DNA of 64,000 nucleotides from Sphingomonas sp. CBMAI 2297 (GTDB lineage Bacteria; Pseudomonadota; Alphaproteobacteria; Sphingomonadales; Sphingomonadaceae), in the NCBI RefSeq assembly GCF_029870595.1, contig NZ_JAPDIR010000010.1:117096-181095 (forward strand), in the 5' to 3' direction. The translations under genes were made by a program, and so were the position numbers. Positions 24,416 through 32,960 of the stretch are shown here, piece after piece. Within the stretch, counting starts at the first letter, position 1. Every line of letters starts with the position of its first letter. The notes below the pieces were generated by a model. That model was not told the DNA's origin. It worked only from the letters and a program-made list of their open reading frames with translations, and did not search any database.

Positions 24416-25048
24416 TCACCCATCCAGTCGGGGGAGGTAGAAGTCGCCGCGCGAGATCGCGCGGAAGCATTCGCCTTCGCGGCGGACGAGCAGCACCTGC
24501 TCGCCCTCCTGGAAGACCTGGCCGGCGCCGTCGGGCTCGACCATGACATAATGGACCTGGCCGTGATGGTCCTGCGCGCGGGCGCGGGCGGGCGAGCCCT
24601 GGCTGGCGCGCCCGGTGACAATCTGCGCCGTGGTGCCGATCAGCACCTCGAGCGGCACCGCCGTCGTATGGTCGCGCGGCAGGATCGGCGCCAGCAGCCG
24701 GGCGGCTAGCCCGGTGACCGGCAGCGCGGCGACGCCCACCAGCGGCACCGCGGCGAACATCGGCAGCGGGGCGCCGGTCCAGTCGCGCAGCAGCTGCTGG
24801 AGCATGAGCCCGCCGACCCCGAACACCGCCAGGAAGATGACGATCAGCATCAGCAGCGGCAGCCGTCCGATGCCGAGCCAGGACAGAAAGTCGAAATGGA
24901 GATCGCCATGGACGTCGGCATGCAGGTCCGCGTCCACGTCATGCCCGAAGCCGATCACCTGCACGAGGCCGATGAGCAGCATCAGCAATACCGCGACGAC
25001 GAACGCGAAATTCCCTTCGGCAAGAAGGAACGCAAGCACCCTGGACAC
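24416..25048 (-). CDS. yqiJ: YqiJ family membrane protein (OB-fold, NfeD-like)
   Basis: The 210-residue protein has membrane spans at about residues 10-33, 60-82 and 98-120, and a C-terminal beta-rich OB-fold (EVLIGTTAQIVTGRASQG to VLLVRREGECFRAIS). The first loop is rich in His and Asp (FGHDVDADLHADVHGDLHFD), which could bind metal. YqiJ/NfeD proteins are obligate partners of flotillins and probably help place them in the membrane. It is the first gene of the yqiJ-yqiK-22041 unit. Confidence 0.9.
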   Translation of the reverse strand: MSRVLAFLLAEGNFAFVVAVLLMLLIGLVQVIGFGHDVDADLHADVHGDLHFDFLSWLGIGRLPLLMLIVIFLAVFGVGGLMLQQLLRDWTGAPLPMFAAVPLVGVAALPVTGLAARLLAPILPRDHTTAVPLEVLIGTTAQIVTGRASQGSPARARAQDHHGQVHYVMVEPDGAGQVFQEGEQVLLVRREGECFRAISRGDFYLPRLDG

Positions 25049-25133
25049 CCCCGATTCGAGGATGGAATCTAGATGCCGATCGATCGTTCCACTAGCGAAA
25101 TCGGAATCTTTTCAGCCGGCTGGGGGCCGGTGC

Positions 25134-26132
25134 TCAGTCGATCGTCAGCACGATCTTGCCGACATGCTCGCCCGATTCCATGCGGGCATGCGCCGCCGGC
25201 GCCTCGGCGAGCGGGAACACCTTGTCGATCACCGGCTTCAGCCTGCCCTCCGTCACGAACGGCCAGACCGTGCGGTGCAGCTCGTCGGCGAGGAGCGCCT
25301 TGAACTCGAGCGGGCGCGGGCGCAGCGTCGATCCGGTCAGCGTCAGCCGCTTGCGCATGATCTCGAAGATCGGGATCGTCGCCTGCATGCCGCCCTGCAC
25401 GGCGATCGACACATGCCGCCCCTCTTCCGCCAGGCACTGGAGGTTGCGCGGCACATAGTCGCCGCCGACCATGTCGAGCACGATGTCGACGCCCCTGCCC
25501 GCCGTGATCTCCATCACCCGGGCGACGAAATCCTCGGCCTTGTAGTCGATCGCGTGATCGGCGCCGATCCGCCGCGCGGCCTCGCACTTGGCCGCCGATC
25601 CCGCGGTGACGATGATCGTCAGCCCGAACAGGTTGGCGAGGTGGATCGCCATGGTGCCGATGCCGCTGGTGCCGCCATGGACGAGGATCCACTCGCCCTC
25701 CGTCGCATAGGCGCGCTCGAAGACATTGCTCCACACGGTGAACAGCGTCTCCGGCATCGCCGCCGCCTCGACCATCGACAGCGCGGGCGGCACGGGCAGG
25801 CACTGGCCCTGCGGCGCCACCGCATATTCGGCATAGGCGCCGCCGGCGATCAGCGCGCAGACGCGCTGGCCCAGCAGCTCGCGCGGCACGTCCTCGCCCA
25901 CCGCGGCGACGGTGCCGGCGATCTCCATGCCAAGGATCGAGGGCGCGCCGGGCGGCGGCGGATACAGGCCCTTGCGCTGCATCACCTCGGGCCGGTTCAC
26001 GCCCGCCGCAGCGACCTTGACCAGCAGCTCGCCGCGCCCCGGCCGCGGCACCGGGCGCGACACGGGCACCAGCACCTCGGGCCCGCCCGGCGCCTCGGGG
26101 TCGATTGCCAGCATCGTTTCCGGAAGACCCAT
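25134..26132 (-). CDS. NAD(P)H:quinone oxidoreductase (zeta-crystallin-type MDR)
   Basis: The 332-residue protein is a zinc-free medium-chain dehydrogenase. It has GVNRPEVMQRKGLYPPPPGA near the N-terminus, LGMEIAGTVAAVG, the Rossmann segment LVHGGTSGIGTMAIHLAN, and IVLDMVGGDYVPRNLQ. This pattern is typical of PIG3/QOR-like quinone reductases that act on NADPH and quinones. The ATG at 26132 was chosen because it lies just before the conserved start; the open frame continues 22 codons upstream without a clear binding site. The DUF1192 gene is divergent, and this neighbourhood is common in Alphaproteobacteria. Confidence 0.9.
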   Translation of the reverse strand: MGLPETMLAIDPEAPGGPEVLVPVSRPVPRPGRGELLVKVAAAGVNRPEVMQRKGLYPPPPGAPSILGMEIAGTVAAVGEDVPRELLGQRVCALIAGGAYAEYAVAPQGQCLPVPPALSMVEAAAMPETLFTVWSNVFERAYATEGEWILVHGGTSGIGTMAIHLANLFGLTIIVTAGSAAKCEAARRIGADHAIDYKAEDFVARVMEITAGRGVDIVLDMVGGDYVPRNLQCLAEEGRHVSIAVQGGMQATIPIFEIMRKRLTLTGSTLRPRPLEFKALLADELHRTVWPFVTEGRLKPVIDKVFPLAEAPAAHARMESGEHVGKIVLTID

Positions 26133-26210
26133 CGGCTCGTCGCTTTCGAACGCAGAAGAAACCCGGGGTCTTATTGACATCGGTCCGGCCCCGGTCAACG
26201 CTGGGCCATC

Positions 26211-26408
26211 ATGGACGCCGACGAAAATCTTCCGCGTCGCAAGGACGACCTCGTCGCCCAGCTCGCGAAGCAGGACCTCGATCCCCTTTCGGTTGAGGAG
26301 CTTAACGAGCGTATCGCGCTGCTCGAGGCCGAGATCGCCCGAAGTCGGAACAAAATTTCATTTGCCATTAACCACCGCGCAAGCGCGGACGCTCTATTTA
26401 AGAAATGA
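26211..26408 (+). CDS. DUF1192 small protein
   Basis: The 65-residue protein has the family phrases LDPLSVEELNERIALLEAEIARS followed by a short helix ending in ADALFKK. DUF1192 (PF06698) proteins are short coiled-coil-forming proteins of unknown function, limited largely to Alphaproteobacteria. The gene is divergent from the quinone oxidoreductase and lies 140 bases before clpA. Confidence 0.88.
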   Translation: MDADENLPRRKDDLVAQLAKQDLDPLSVEELNERIALLEAEIARSRNKISFAINHRASADALFKK

Positions 26409-26548
26409 GCGTGACGGCACCGGAGATGGGGCGAAACGCCAATCCGCTCCGGTGCGGGGCCGCTGCGCTTGATGCCGGGCCCATGCCTCCCGACATAGGG
26501 GGAGACAGGGGCCGCGAATCCTTTCCGGCCCACAGGAGTTGTACCTGA

Positions 26549-28873
26549 ATGCCTAGCTTCGCCTCCGCCCTGGAATCGACCCTTCACAAGGCGCTCGAAG
26601 CCGCGAGCTCGCGGCGCCACGAATATGCCACGCTGGAGCACCTCCTCCTCGCGCTCGTCGACGACGAGCATGCGAGCAAGGTGATGAGCGCGTGCGGCGT
26701 GGACCTGGGCGAACTCAAGAATACCGTGGCGCACTATCTCGACACCGAGCTCGAGGCGCTCAAGGTCGACCAGGCGACCGATCCGTCGCCGACCAGCGGC
26801 TTCCAGCGCGTCGTCCAGCGCGCGATCCTGCACGTCCAGTCCTCGGGCCGCGACGAAGTGACCGGCGCCAACGTGCTCGTCGCCCTGTTCAGCGAGCGCG
26901 AGAGCTATGCCGTCTATTTCCTGCAGCAGCAGGATATGAGCCGCCTCGACGCGGTAAGCTACATCTCGCACGGCGTCGGCAAGGGCGGCACCGGCAGCAC
27001 CGAGGCGCCCACGCCGAAGGGCGCCGCCGACGAGGACAAGGCCGCCAAGCAGGAGACCAAGTCCGGCAAGGGCGAGAGCGCGCTCAAGCAGTTCACCGTC
27101 GACCTCAACGAAAAGGCCAAGGCCGGCAAGGTCGATCCGCTGATCGGGCGCGCCGCCGAGGTGGACCGCACCGTGCAGATCCTCTGCCGCCGCTCGAAGA
27201 ACAATCCGCTCTATGTGGGCGATCCCGGCGTGGGCAAGACGGCCATTGCCGAGGGCCTCGCGCGCAAGATCGTCGAGGGCGAGGTGCCCGAAGTGCTCAA
27301 GGAAGCGGTGATCTACTCGCTCGACATGGGCGCGCTGCTCGCCGGCACCCGCTATCGCGGCGATTTCGAGGAGCGGCTGAAGCAGGTCGTCACCGAGCTG
27401 GAGAAGCTGCCGCACGCGGTGCTGTTCATCGACGAGATCCACACCGTGATCGGCGCGGGCGCGACCAGCGGCGGCGCGATGGACGCGTCGAACCTGCTCA
27501 AGCCGGCGCTGTCGGGCGGCTCGATCCGCTGCATCGGCTCGACCACCTACAAGGAGTTCCGCAACCATTTCGAGAAGGACCGGGCACTCCTCCGCCGCTT
27601 CCAGAAGATCGACGTGAACGAGCCGACGGTCGAGGACACGATCAAGATCCTCGCCGGCCTGCGCACCGCGTTCGAGGAGCATCACCACGTCAAATACACG
27701 CCGGACGCGATCAAGTCGGCGGTGGAGCTGAGCGCGCGCTACATCAACGACCGCAAGCTGCCCGACAAGGCGATCGACGTGATCGACGAAGTCGGCGCGA
27801 TGCAGATGCTGGTGCCGCCGTCCAAGCGCAAGAAGACGATCACGCCCAAGGAGATCGAGGCCGTGATCGCCACCATGGCGCGCATCCCGCCGAAGAGCGT
27901 GTCGACCGACGACACCAAGACGCTGGCCAACCTGGAGACCGACCTGAAGCGAGTCGTGTTCGGCCAGGACAAGGCGATCGAGGTGCTCAGCTCGGCGATC
28001 AAGCTCAGCCGCGCGGGCCTGCGCGATCCCGACAAGCCGATCGGCAACTATCTGTTCTCGGGCCCGACCGGCGTCGGCAAGACCGAGGTGGCGAAGCAGC
28101 TCGCCGAGCTGCTCGGCATCCCGCTCCAGCGCTTCGACATGTCGGAATACATGGAGCGGCACAGCGTCTCGCGCCTGATCGGCGCCCCTCCGGGCTATGT
28201 CGGCTATGATCAGGGCGGCCTGCTCACCGACGCGGTCGACCAGCAGCCGCATTCGGTGCTGCTGCTCGACGAGATCGAGAAGGCGCATCCGGACCTGTTC
28301 AACATCCTCCTGCAGGTGATGGACAATGGCAAGCTGACCGACCACCACGGCAAGACGGTGGACTTCCGCAACGTGATCCTGATCATGACCACCAATGCGG
28401 GCGCTTCCGACATGACCCGGGAGTCGATCGGCTTCGGCGAGATCAGCCGCGACGACGTGCAGGAAGAAGCGGTGAAGAAGCTCTTCACCCCGGAATTCCG
28501 CAACCGCCTCGATGCGATCGTGCCGTTCGACTATCTGCCGACCGCGGTGGTCAGCCGGGTGGTGGACAAGTTCATCCTCCAGCTCGAGCTGCAGCTGGCC
28601 GATCGCGGCGTCCACATCCAGCTCGACGAGCCGGCCAAGGCGTGGCTCACCGAGAAGGGCTATGACAAGCTCTATGGCGCGCGCCCGATGAGCCGCCTGA
28701 TCCAGGAGAAGATCAAGCAGCCGCTGGCCGAGGAGCTGCTGTTCGGCAAGCTGGTCCATGGCGGCGAGGTGAATGTGAAGCTGAAGGACGGCGCATTGAC
28801 CTTCCAGGTCACGCCGGCCGCGCCCAAGCCGAAAAAGGGCAAGAGGGCCGAGGCCGCCAAGGCCTCCAAATAA
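26549..28873 (+). CDS. clpA: ATP-dependent Clp protease ATP-binding subunit ClpA
   Basis: The 774-residue protein has the double Clp N-domain (residues 1-145), a charged linker, the first AAA+ module with GDPGVGKTAIAEG near residue 225, and the second with GPTGVGKTEV near residue 505. An IGF tripeptide in ESIGFGEIS (near residue 627) provides the loop that docks on ClpP. ClpA unfolds substrates for ClpP, including N-degron proteins passed on by ClpS. A clpS gene, often immediately upstream in this class, is not here. The tail is Lys/Ala-rich. The start ATG has CAGGAG nearby. Confidence 0.96.
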   Translation: MPSFASALESTLHKALEAASSRRHEYATLEHLLLALVDDEHASKVMSACGVDLGELKNTVAHYLDTELEALKVDQATDPSPTSGFQRVVQRAILHVQSSGRDEVTGANVLVALFSERESYAVYFLQQQDMSRLDAVSYISHGVGKGGTGSTEAPTPKGAADEDKAAKQETKSGKGESALKQFTVDLNEKAKAGKVDPLIGRAAEVDRTVQILCRRSKNNPLYVGDPGVGKTAIAEGLARKIVEGEVPEVLKEAVIYSLDMGALLAGTRYRGDFEERLKQVVTELEKLPHAVLFIDEIHTVIGAGATSGGAMDASNLLKPALSGGSIRCIGSTTYKEFRNHFEKDRALLRRFQKIDVNEPTVEDTIKILAGLRTAFEEHHHVKYTPDAIKSAVELSARYINDRKLPDKAIDVIDEVGAMQMLVPPSKRKKTITPKEIEAVIATMARIPPKSVSTDDTKTLANLETDLKRVVFGQDKAIEVLSSAIKLSRAGLRDPDKPIGNYLFSGPTGVGKTEVAKQLAELLGIPLQRFDMSEYMERHSVSRLIGAPPGYVGYDQGGLLTDAVDQQPHSVLLLDEIEKAHPDLFNILLQVMDNGKLTDHHGKTVDFRNVILIMTTNAGASDMTRESIGFGEISRDDVQEEAVKKLFTPEFRNRLDAIVPFDYLPTAVVSRVVDKFILQLELQLADRGVHIQLDEPAKAWLTEKGYDKLYGARPMSRLIQEKIKQPLAEELLFGKLVHGGEVNVKLKDGALTFQVTPAAPKPKKGKRAEAAKASK

Positions 28874-29034
28874 GGGCTTCGGCCGCTGAGAGACGATGCG
28901 GGCCGGGGGGCGACTCCCGGCCCGCTTTGCTTGCCCGGCCCCTTGGCGGCCCCGCCCCTCCGCCACAGCCATTGCGCCCGGCGTCGCCGATGCCCGGGTT
29001 GGATGGAGCCCAGACGAGTCCTTGAAACCGCGCC

Positions 29035-29062
29035 CGTCATCCCCGCCTGAGCGGGGACGACG
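29035..29062. repeat. REP-like intergenic palindrome, copy 4
   Basis: The arms CGTCATCCCCGC and GCGGGGACGACG are separated by four bases, in the gap between the convergent clpA and urcA genes. A GAGAATATGCGTCCC tail follows, similar to tails after other copies. Confidence 0.85.
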
Positions 29063-29091
29063 CTGGAGAATATGCGTCCCCAACCCGGGGA

Positions 29092-29397
29092 TCAGCGCTC
29101 GCGGCTCGCGACTTCGACGCCGCGATTGGCGAGCGCGATGGCGCGGTCGACCTGCGGGCGCGCGGTCTCCGCCGCGACCCTGTGGCAGGCGCGGACGCCA
29201 GGGTTGTGCAGCAGCAAGCCGGCGGAACGATGGTCGCCACAGACACGGACCACGGCGCGGTTCACGCGGCGGTGCAGCGCCTGGCGGCCCTCGGCGGTGG
29301 TGAGATCGCCGGCCCGGTACGAAACCTGCACGCTGTTCTGGGCAAACGCCGGCACGGCCGGAACCGCGAGCGCGGCGGCAATGAGAATGATCTTCAT
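29092..29397 (-). CDS. UrcA family exported protein
   Basis: The 101-residue protein has a signal peptide (residues 1-19, ending AFAQ), then the UrcA pattern: VSYRAGDLTTAEGRQALHRR, VVRVCGD, a second Cys in VRACHR and a C-terminal helix. UrcA proteins are small periplasmic proteins of unknown function, frequent in sphingomonads, with two Cys that probably form a disulfide. The ATG at 29397 has GGAGCTTGTC in front. It is divergent from the gene at 29673, and an AT-rich stretch at 29570-29605 probably holds both promoters. Confidence 0.85.
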   Translation of the reverse strand: MKIILIAAALAVPAVPAFAQNSVQVSYRAGDLTTAEGRQALHRRVNRAVVRVCGDHRSAGLLLHNPGVRACHRVAAETARPQVDRAIALANRGVEVASRER

Positions 29398-29672
29398 GAC
29401 AAGCTCCTGCGCGAGTTGGCCTTCCACCCGCTCCCCGCGGCCGGTCTCTCGCCGGCTCGGGCGCGCCCTGGTCGCGCGATGCGTAAGCCGCATGATCGGA
29501 CGATTACGTCGCGCGGTCTTTGCCGTGACGATCGCGATGCGCCACGCGCCTGGCCTTCGCCCATGGCGCATGTGTTATATTTGAATAATACACCCGTTGT
29601 ATTTTCGTGTCGTTGCCGTAAGGAAGGCACGCGTTTCGGGTCGCAGCCATGGTCTTGCCAGGGAGAATCCGA

Positions 29673-30860
29673 ATGCGATCGATGAATTGGAAAATCGCGG
29701 GCGCCGGCGCCGCGCTGGCGGGCACGCTCGCCGCCGGCCTGGTCGTTGCGCAGACGGGCAACGATACCGCCCCCGAAGCACGATATGTGATGGACGTCGG
29801 CACCACCGCCGGCATGATGGGCCAGGGCGACGGCCGCGAGATGACGCTGCGCCTCGGCTCGCGCCTGCCCGCCACCGGCGGCGCGCCCAAGGCCGATCAT
29901 TTCCTGCCCGAGGGCATGCGCATGGGCGCATCGGTGCCGCTCGTCTCGCCCGCGCCGGGCACGCGCGACGAGGACAAATCCGCCTATGACAAGCTCATGC
30001 GGCCCAAGGGGCGGCTGCTGATCTATTGGGGTTGCGGCGCGCATGCCGGGCCGGGCCAGCCGGTGGTCATCGATTTCGCCAGGCTCGGCAAGGGCCAGGC
30101 CCCGCCGGAGCTGTTCAGCGCGAGCATCCCCGCCGAGGCGGTGCCCCGGCCGGGCACCAGCCGAACCTATGGCGACTGGCCGAACGGCAAGACGAACGCG
30201 AAGGTGCGCGGCAATTCCTCGCTGCTCGGCCCGCACCGGATCGCCGGCAACTACAGCCCGGAGATCGGCTTCACGCTCGCCCAGGACTTCATGGCCGCGC
30301 CGCGCGTGAAGTCCGGCCAGGCGGCCGACGGCTCGATCCCGCTCAACTGGGCGGCGGTTCCCGCCGCGACGGGCTATTATGCCTGGGCGATGGGCTCGGC
30401 CGGCGAAGGCAAGGACGACATGGTCTGGTGGGCGTCCTCCGCCACTCGCCAGTTCGGCGGCGACCTGTGGAGCTGGCTCTCCCCGGGCACGGTGAACCGG
30501 CTGATCGGCCAGAAGGTGGTGATGCCGCCCAGCCAGACCAGCTGCGCCATTCCCGCCGAAGTGAAGAAGGCCGCGGGCCAGATGATGATGGGCTTCCTCT
30601 ATGCCTATGGACCGGAGGCCAATTTCGCCTTCCCGGAGCGGCCCAGGGATCCGAAGATCGCCTGGCGCCCGAAATGGACCGCCAAGGTTCGCTACCGGGC
30701 GTTGGGCAATTTCATGGCCGGCATGCCCGACATGGCCGATGCGATGCGCGGCCAGATGGCGGACGAGCCGGAAGAGCGGCCCGAGCAGAAGCCCAAGCCC
30801 TGCAAGCCCAAGCTGGGCGGACTGCTGAAGCGCGCCGCGGGCATCGGCGACGGCTGCTGA
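29673..30860 (+). CDS. Exported protein of unknown function, 395 residues
   Basis: The protein begins with a signal peptide (MNWKIAGAGAALAGTLAAGL and a cut near VVAQ). The mature part includes GRLLIYWGCGAHAGPGQPVV, a region rich in Gly, Pro and Trp, and a Pro/Lys-rich stretch near the C-terminus (ERPEQKPKPCKPKLGG) that ends in GIGDGC. Proteins with this layout occur in sphingomonads, but I know no domain or function. The ATG at 29673 was chosen because GGGAG precedes it by eight bases; an ATG eight codons upstream would put charged residues before the signal peptide. A strong hairpin follows the stop. Confidence 0.75.
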   Translation: MRSMNWKIAGAGAALAGTLAAGLVVAQTGNDTAPEARYVMDVGTTAGMMGQGDGREMTLRLGSRLPATGGAPKADHFLPEGMRMGASVPLVSPAPGTRDEDKSAYDKLMRPKGRLLIYWGCGAHAGPGQPVVIDFARLGKGQAPPELFSASIPAEAVPRPGTSRTYGDWPNGKTNAKVRGNSSLLGPHRIAGNYSPEIGFTLAQDFMAAPRVKSGQAADGSIPLNWAAVPAATGYYAWAMGSAGEGKDDMVWWASSATRQFGGDLWSWLSPGTVNRLIGQKVVMPPSQTSCAIPAEVKKAAGQMMMGFLYAYGPEANFAFPERPRDPKIAWRPKWTAKVRYRALGNFMAGMPDMADAMRGQMADEPEERPEQKPKPCKPKLGGLLKRAAGIGDGC

Positions 30861-30870
30861 ACCGCCGGGG

Positions 30871-30903
30871 CCAGGGGAGCGGCGCGCATCGCCGCGCCCC
30901 TGG
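30871..30903 (+). terminator. Strong GC hairpin after the exported-protein gene
   Basis: The stem CCAGGGG-A-GCGGCG pairs with CGCCGC-G-CCCCTGG around a short loop, ten bases after the stop. No T tract follows, so it may stabilise the mRNA end or assist termination. Confidence 0.5.
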
Positions 30904-30995
30904 CACGGGATAAGTGGCTGAGCGGCTTCATAAAGACGATCCGGTACGCATGTATCTTTACGGGTTGTTTGTCATGTTGGGCGTAGACCCGCGCC

Positions 30996-32681
30996 ATGCT
31001 GGCGTTGCGTTTCCTGCGGCTGTCCGTCCTTGTCGGCGCGTTGATCGCGCTGCTGGGCATGGTCGCGCCTGCGCAGGCGCAAGGGATGGTGGGGCAGGCG
31101 CTCAATGTCTGCGTGCTGCGCGACACCGGCGGAATGAACCCGGCCGAGCTGATCCGCCACCCCGAGCGCTTCGATTGCAGGACACCGCAATACCGGCTCG
31201 GCCCCGGCGATTTCTGGGTGATCTCGCGGGACATCGAGCAGCGCTCCCGCACGACCGATCCGCTCTCGGTGCGCTTCGCCAGTCTCTGGCAGCGGGACCT
31301 GGCGCTGCACGCGCTCTATGCCGATGGGCGGATGACGACCCAGCGCACCGACGCCCGCGGCATCACGCCCTGGGTCGAGCTCGGCGCGGTCGCCGAGATG
31401 CCGATCGCGCGGCGCGAGGCCAAGGTCGTGCGCCTGCTCTGGCACGTCGAGGGATCGGCGAACATGCGCGGCGTGATGCTGGGGTCACGACTGGTGACCG
31501 GCGCCGAGAGCCAGCAGGCCAATATCGCGCTCACCGGGCTCTATGCCGGCTTTGGCGGGCTGTGCCTGGCGCTGTTCGTCTATAATCTCGCGCTGTGGGG
31601 CGCGCTGCGCCACCGTTTCCAGCTCTTCTACTGCGTGATGGCGCTGGGGCTGCTCGGCTATGTCTTCTCCTCCTCCGGCGGACTGGCCTGGGCCTTTCCG
31701 GACATCGCCAACAATGATCGATTGCGACTCAACTATCTCCTGCTCGGCTTCACCGGCGCGAGCGCGCTGATCTTCGCGCGCAGCTTCTTCGAGGAGCAGG
31801 TGTTCTCCGGCTGGGTCGGCCGCTTCGTCTATGTGGTGGCCGGGGCGCTGTTCGGCGTGGGGCTACTCGTCTTCTGCTTCGCGCCGCTCAACGTCCAGAT
31901 CGTCGATGCCGCCTTCAGCTCCGTCTTCCTGATGCTCGGCGCGGTGGTGGCCCCCATGTTGTGGCGCGCCTGGCGGGTGCGCTCCAACTATCTGTGGCTG
32001 TTCGCGATCGGCTGGGGCGCGCCCATCCTCACCTCGATGATGCGGACGCTCGCCAATTTCCACGTCCTCCAATGGAGCTTCTGGCTCGACAATTCGACGC
32101 TCCTCTCGATGGCGCTGGAGGCGCTGATGTCGAGCCTCGCCATCGCCTATCGCATCAAGCTGCTGCGCGACGAGCGCGACGACGCGATCGCCAGCGAAGT
32201 GATGGCCCGCCGCCTGGCCGACACCGACCCGCTCACCGGGCTGCTCAACCGCCGCGCCTTCCTCGCCCAGGCGATCGGCCGGCCGGGCGAGCAGCTGCTG
32301 CTCATCGCCGACATCGATCATTTCAAGCGCGTCAACGAGACGCTGGGGCATGACGGCGGCGACGAGGTGCTGCGCCTGCTCGCCCGCACGCTGCGCCAGA
32401 GCGCGCCGCTGGGCGCGCTGGTCGCCCGGCTGGGCGGCGAGGAGTTCGCGATCCTGGCCCCCGCCGATGCCGGGGTGGAACCGGAGCAGCTGCTCGCCCG
32501 GCTGCGCACCACGCGCATGCCCTTCGATCTCAAGGTCACGGCCAGCATCGGCGCCTGCACCGGCCCGCTGACCAGCGACATCGACTGGAAGACGCTCTAT
32601 CGCGGCGCCGACATCGCGCTGTTCGAGGCCAAGTCCGCTGGGCGCGACCGCGCCCGCTCGGCGCATCGCGAAGCCGCCTGA
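30996..32681 (+). CDS. 7TMR-DISM diguanylate cyclase
   Basis: The 561-residue protein has a signal peptide (1-29), a periplasmic beta-rich domain of the DISMED2 kind (about 35-165), about seven membrane spans (180-385), and a cytoplasmic GGDEF domain (about 400-555). The active-site motif is GGEEF near residues 480-484, with LADTDPLTGLLNRRAF and IADIDHFKRVNE before it. It should make cyclic di-GMP in response to an outside signal. No RxxD inhibitory site is seen five residues before GGEEF, so product inhibition may be absent. It appears to be a single-gene unit. Confidence 0.92.
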   Translation: MLALRFLRLSVLVGALIALLGMVAPAQAQGMVGQALNVCVLRDTGGMNPAELIRHPERFDCRTPQYRLGPGDFWVISRDIEQRSRTTDPLSVRFASLWQRDLALHALYADGRMTTQRTDARGITPWVELGAVAEMPIARREAKVVRLLWHVEGSANMRGVMLGSRLVTGAESQQANIALTGLYAGFGGLCLALFVYNLALWGALRHRFQLFYCVMALGLLGYVFSSSGGLAWAFPDIANNDRLRLNYLLLGFTGASALIFARSFFEEQVFSGWVGRFVYVVAGALFGVGLLVFCFAPLNVQIVDAAFSSVFLMLGAVVAPMLWRAWRVRSNYLWLFAIGWGAPILTSMMRTLANFHVLQWSFWLDNSTLLSMALEALMSSLAIAYRIKLLRDERDDAIASEVMARRLADTDPLTGLLNRRAFLAQAIGRPGEQLLLIADIDHFKRVNETLGHDGGDEVLRLLARTLRQSAPLGALVARLGGEEFAILAPADAGVEPEQLLARLRTTRMPFDLKVTASIGACTGPLTSDIDWKTLYRGADIALFEAKSAGRDRARSAHREAA

Positions 32682-32722
32682 CCCGCTTGCCCGGCAGCGC
32701 CGCGCGGCGTATGGCCTTTACC

Positions 32723-32929
32723 ATGTCGGGACGAGCCAGAAGGATAGCCTTCGGGGCGCTAGCTGCGCTTGCGCTGCTCGCCTTCGCCTCGCCCAATCGC
32801 CGCGCGGACATCGCCATCCAGATGCAGCGCGTCGACGATCTCTCGCCGCAGCGGCTCGAAGCCGTGCTGGACATCGGCTTCTTCGCCGTCTCGGTGCTCA
32901 TCACCTGGAGCAAACGGCTTACGACTTGA
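32723..32929 (+). CDS. Short membrane-anchored or exported protein, unknown
   Basis: A 68-residue product has a hydrophobic segment after a basic start (RARRIAFGALAALALLAFAS), then RADIAIQMQRVDDLSPQRLE, and a second moderately hydrophobic stretch (VLDIGFFAVSVLITWSKRL). Three in-frame ATG lie within 37 bases (32687, 32711, 32723); none has a clear ribosome-binding site. I know no family. Codon use resembles the neighbours, so it is probably real. Confidence 0.5.
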   Translation: MSGRARRIAFGALAALALLAFASPNRRADIAIQMQRVDDLSPQRLEAVLDIGFFAVSVLITWSKRLTT

Positions 32930-32960
32930 CCCCCGCAAAGGCTTGCTTACACCTGTGTCA

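Noticed and set aside
26409..26548. Search for clpS in front of clpA
   Set aside because: The 140-base gap is too short for the gene and shows no ClpS-like coding sequence; clpS must be elsewhere.
26195..29083. A 962-codon minus-strand ORF opposite clpA
   Set aside because: Its translation is Leu/Asp/Arg-rich shadow sequence, and clpA on the plus strand has complete AAA+ motifs.
29571..29605. AT-rich inverted repeat between urcA and the divergent exported-protein gene as an operator
   Set aside because: The symmetry (GTGTTAT versus ATAATACAC) is imperfect and no regulator gene is adjacent; only a promoter-bearing region is inferred.
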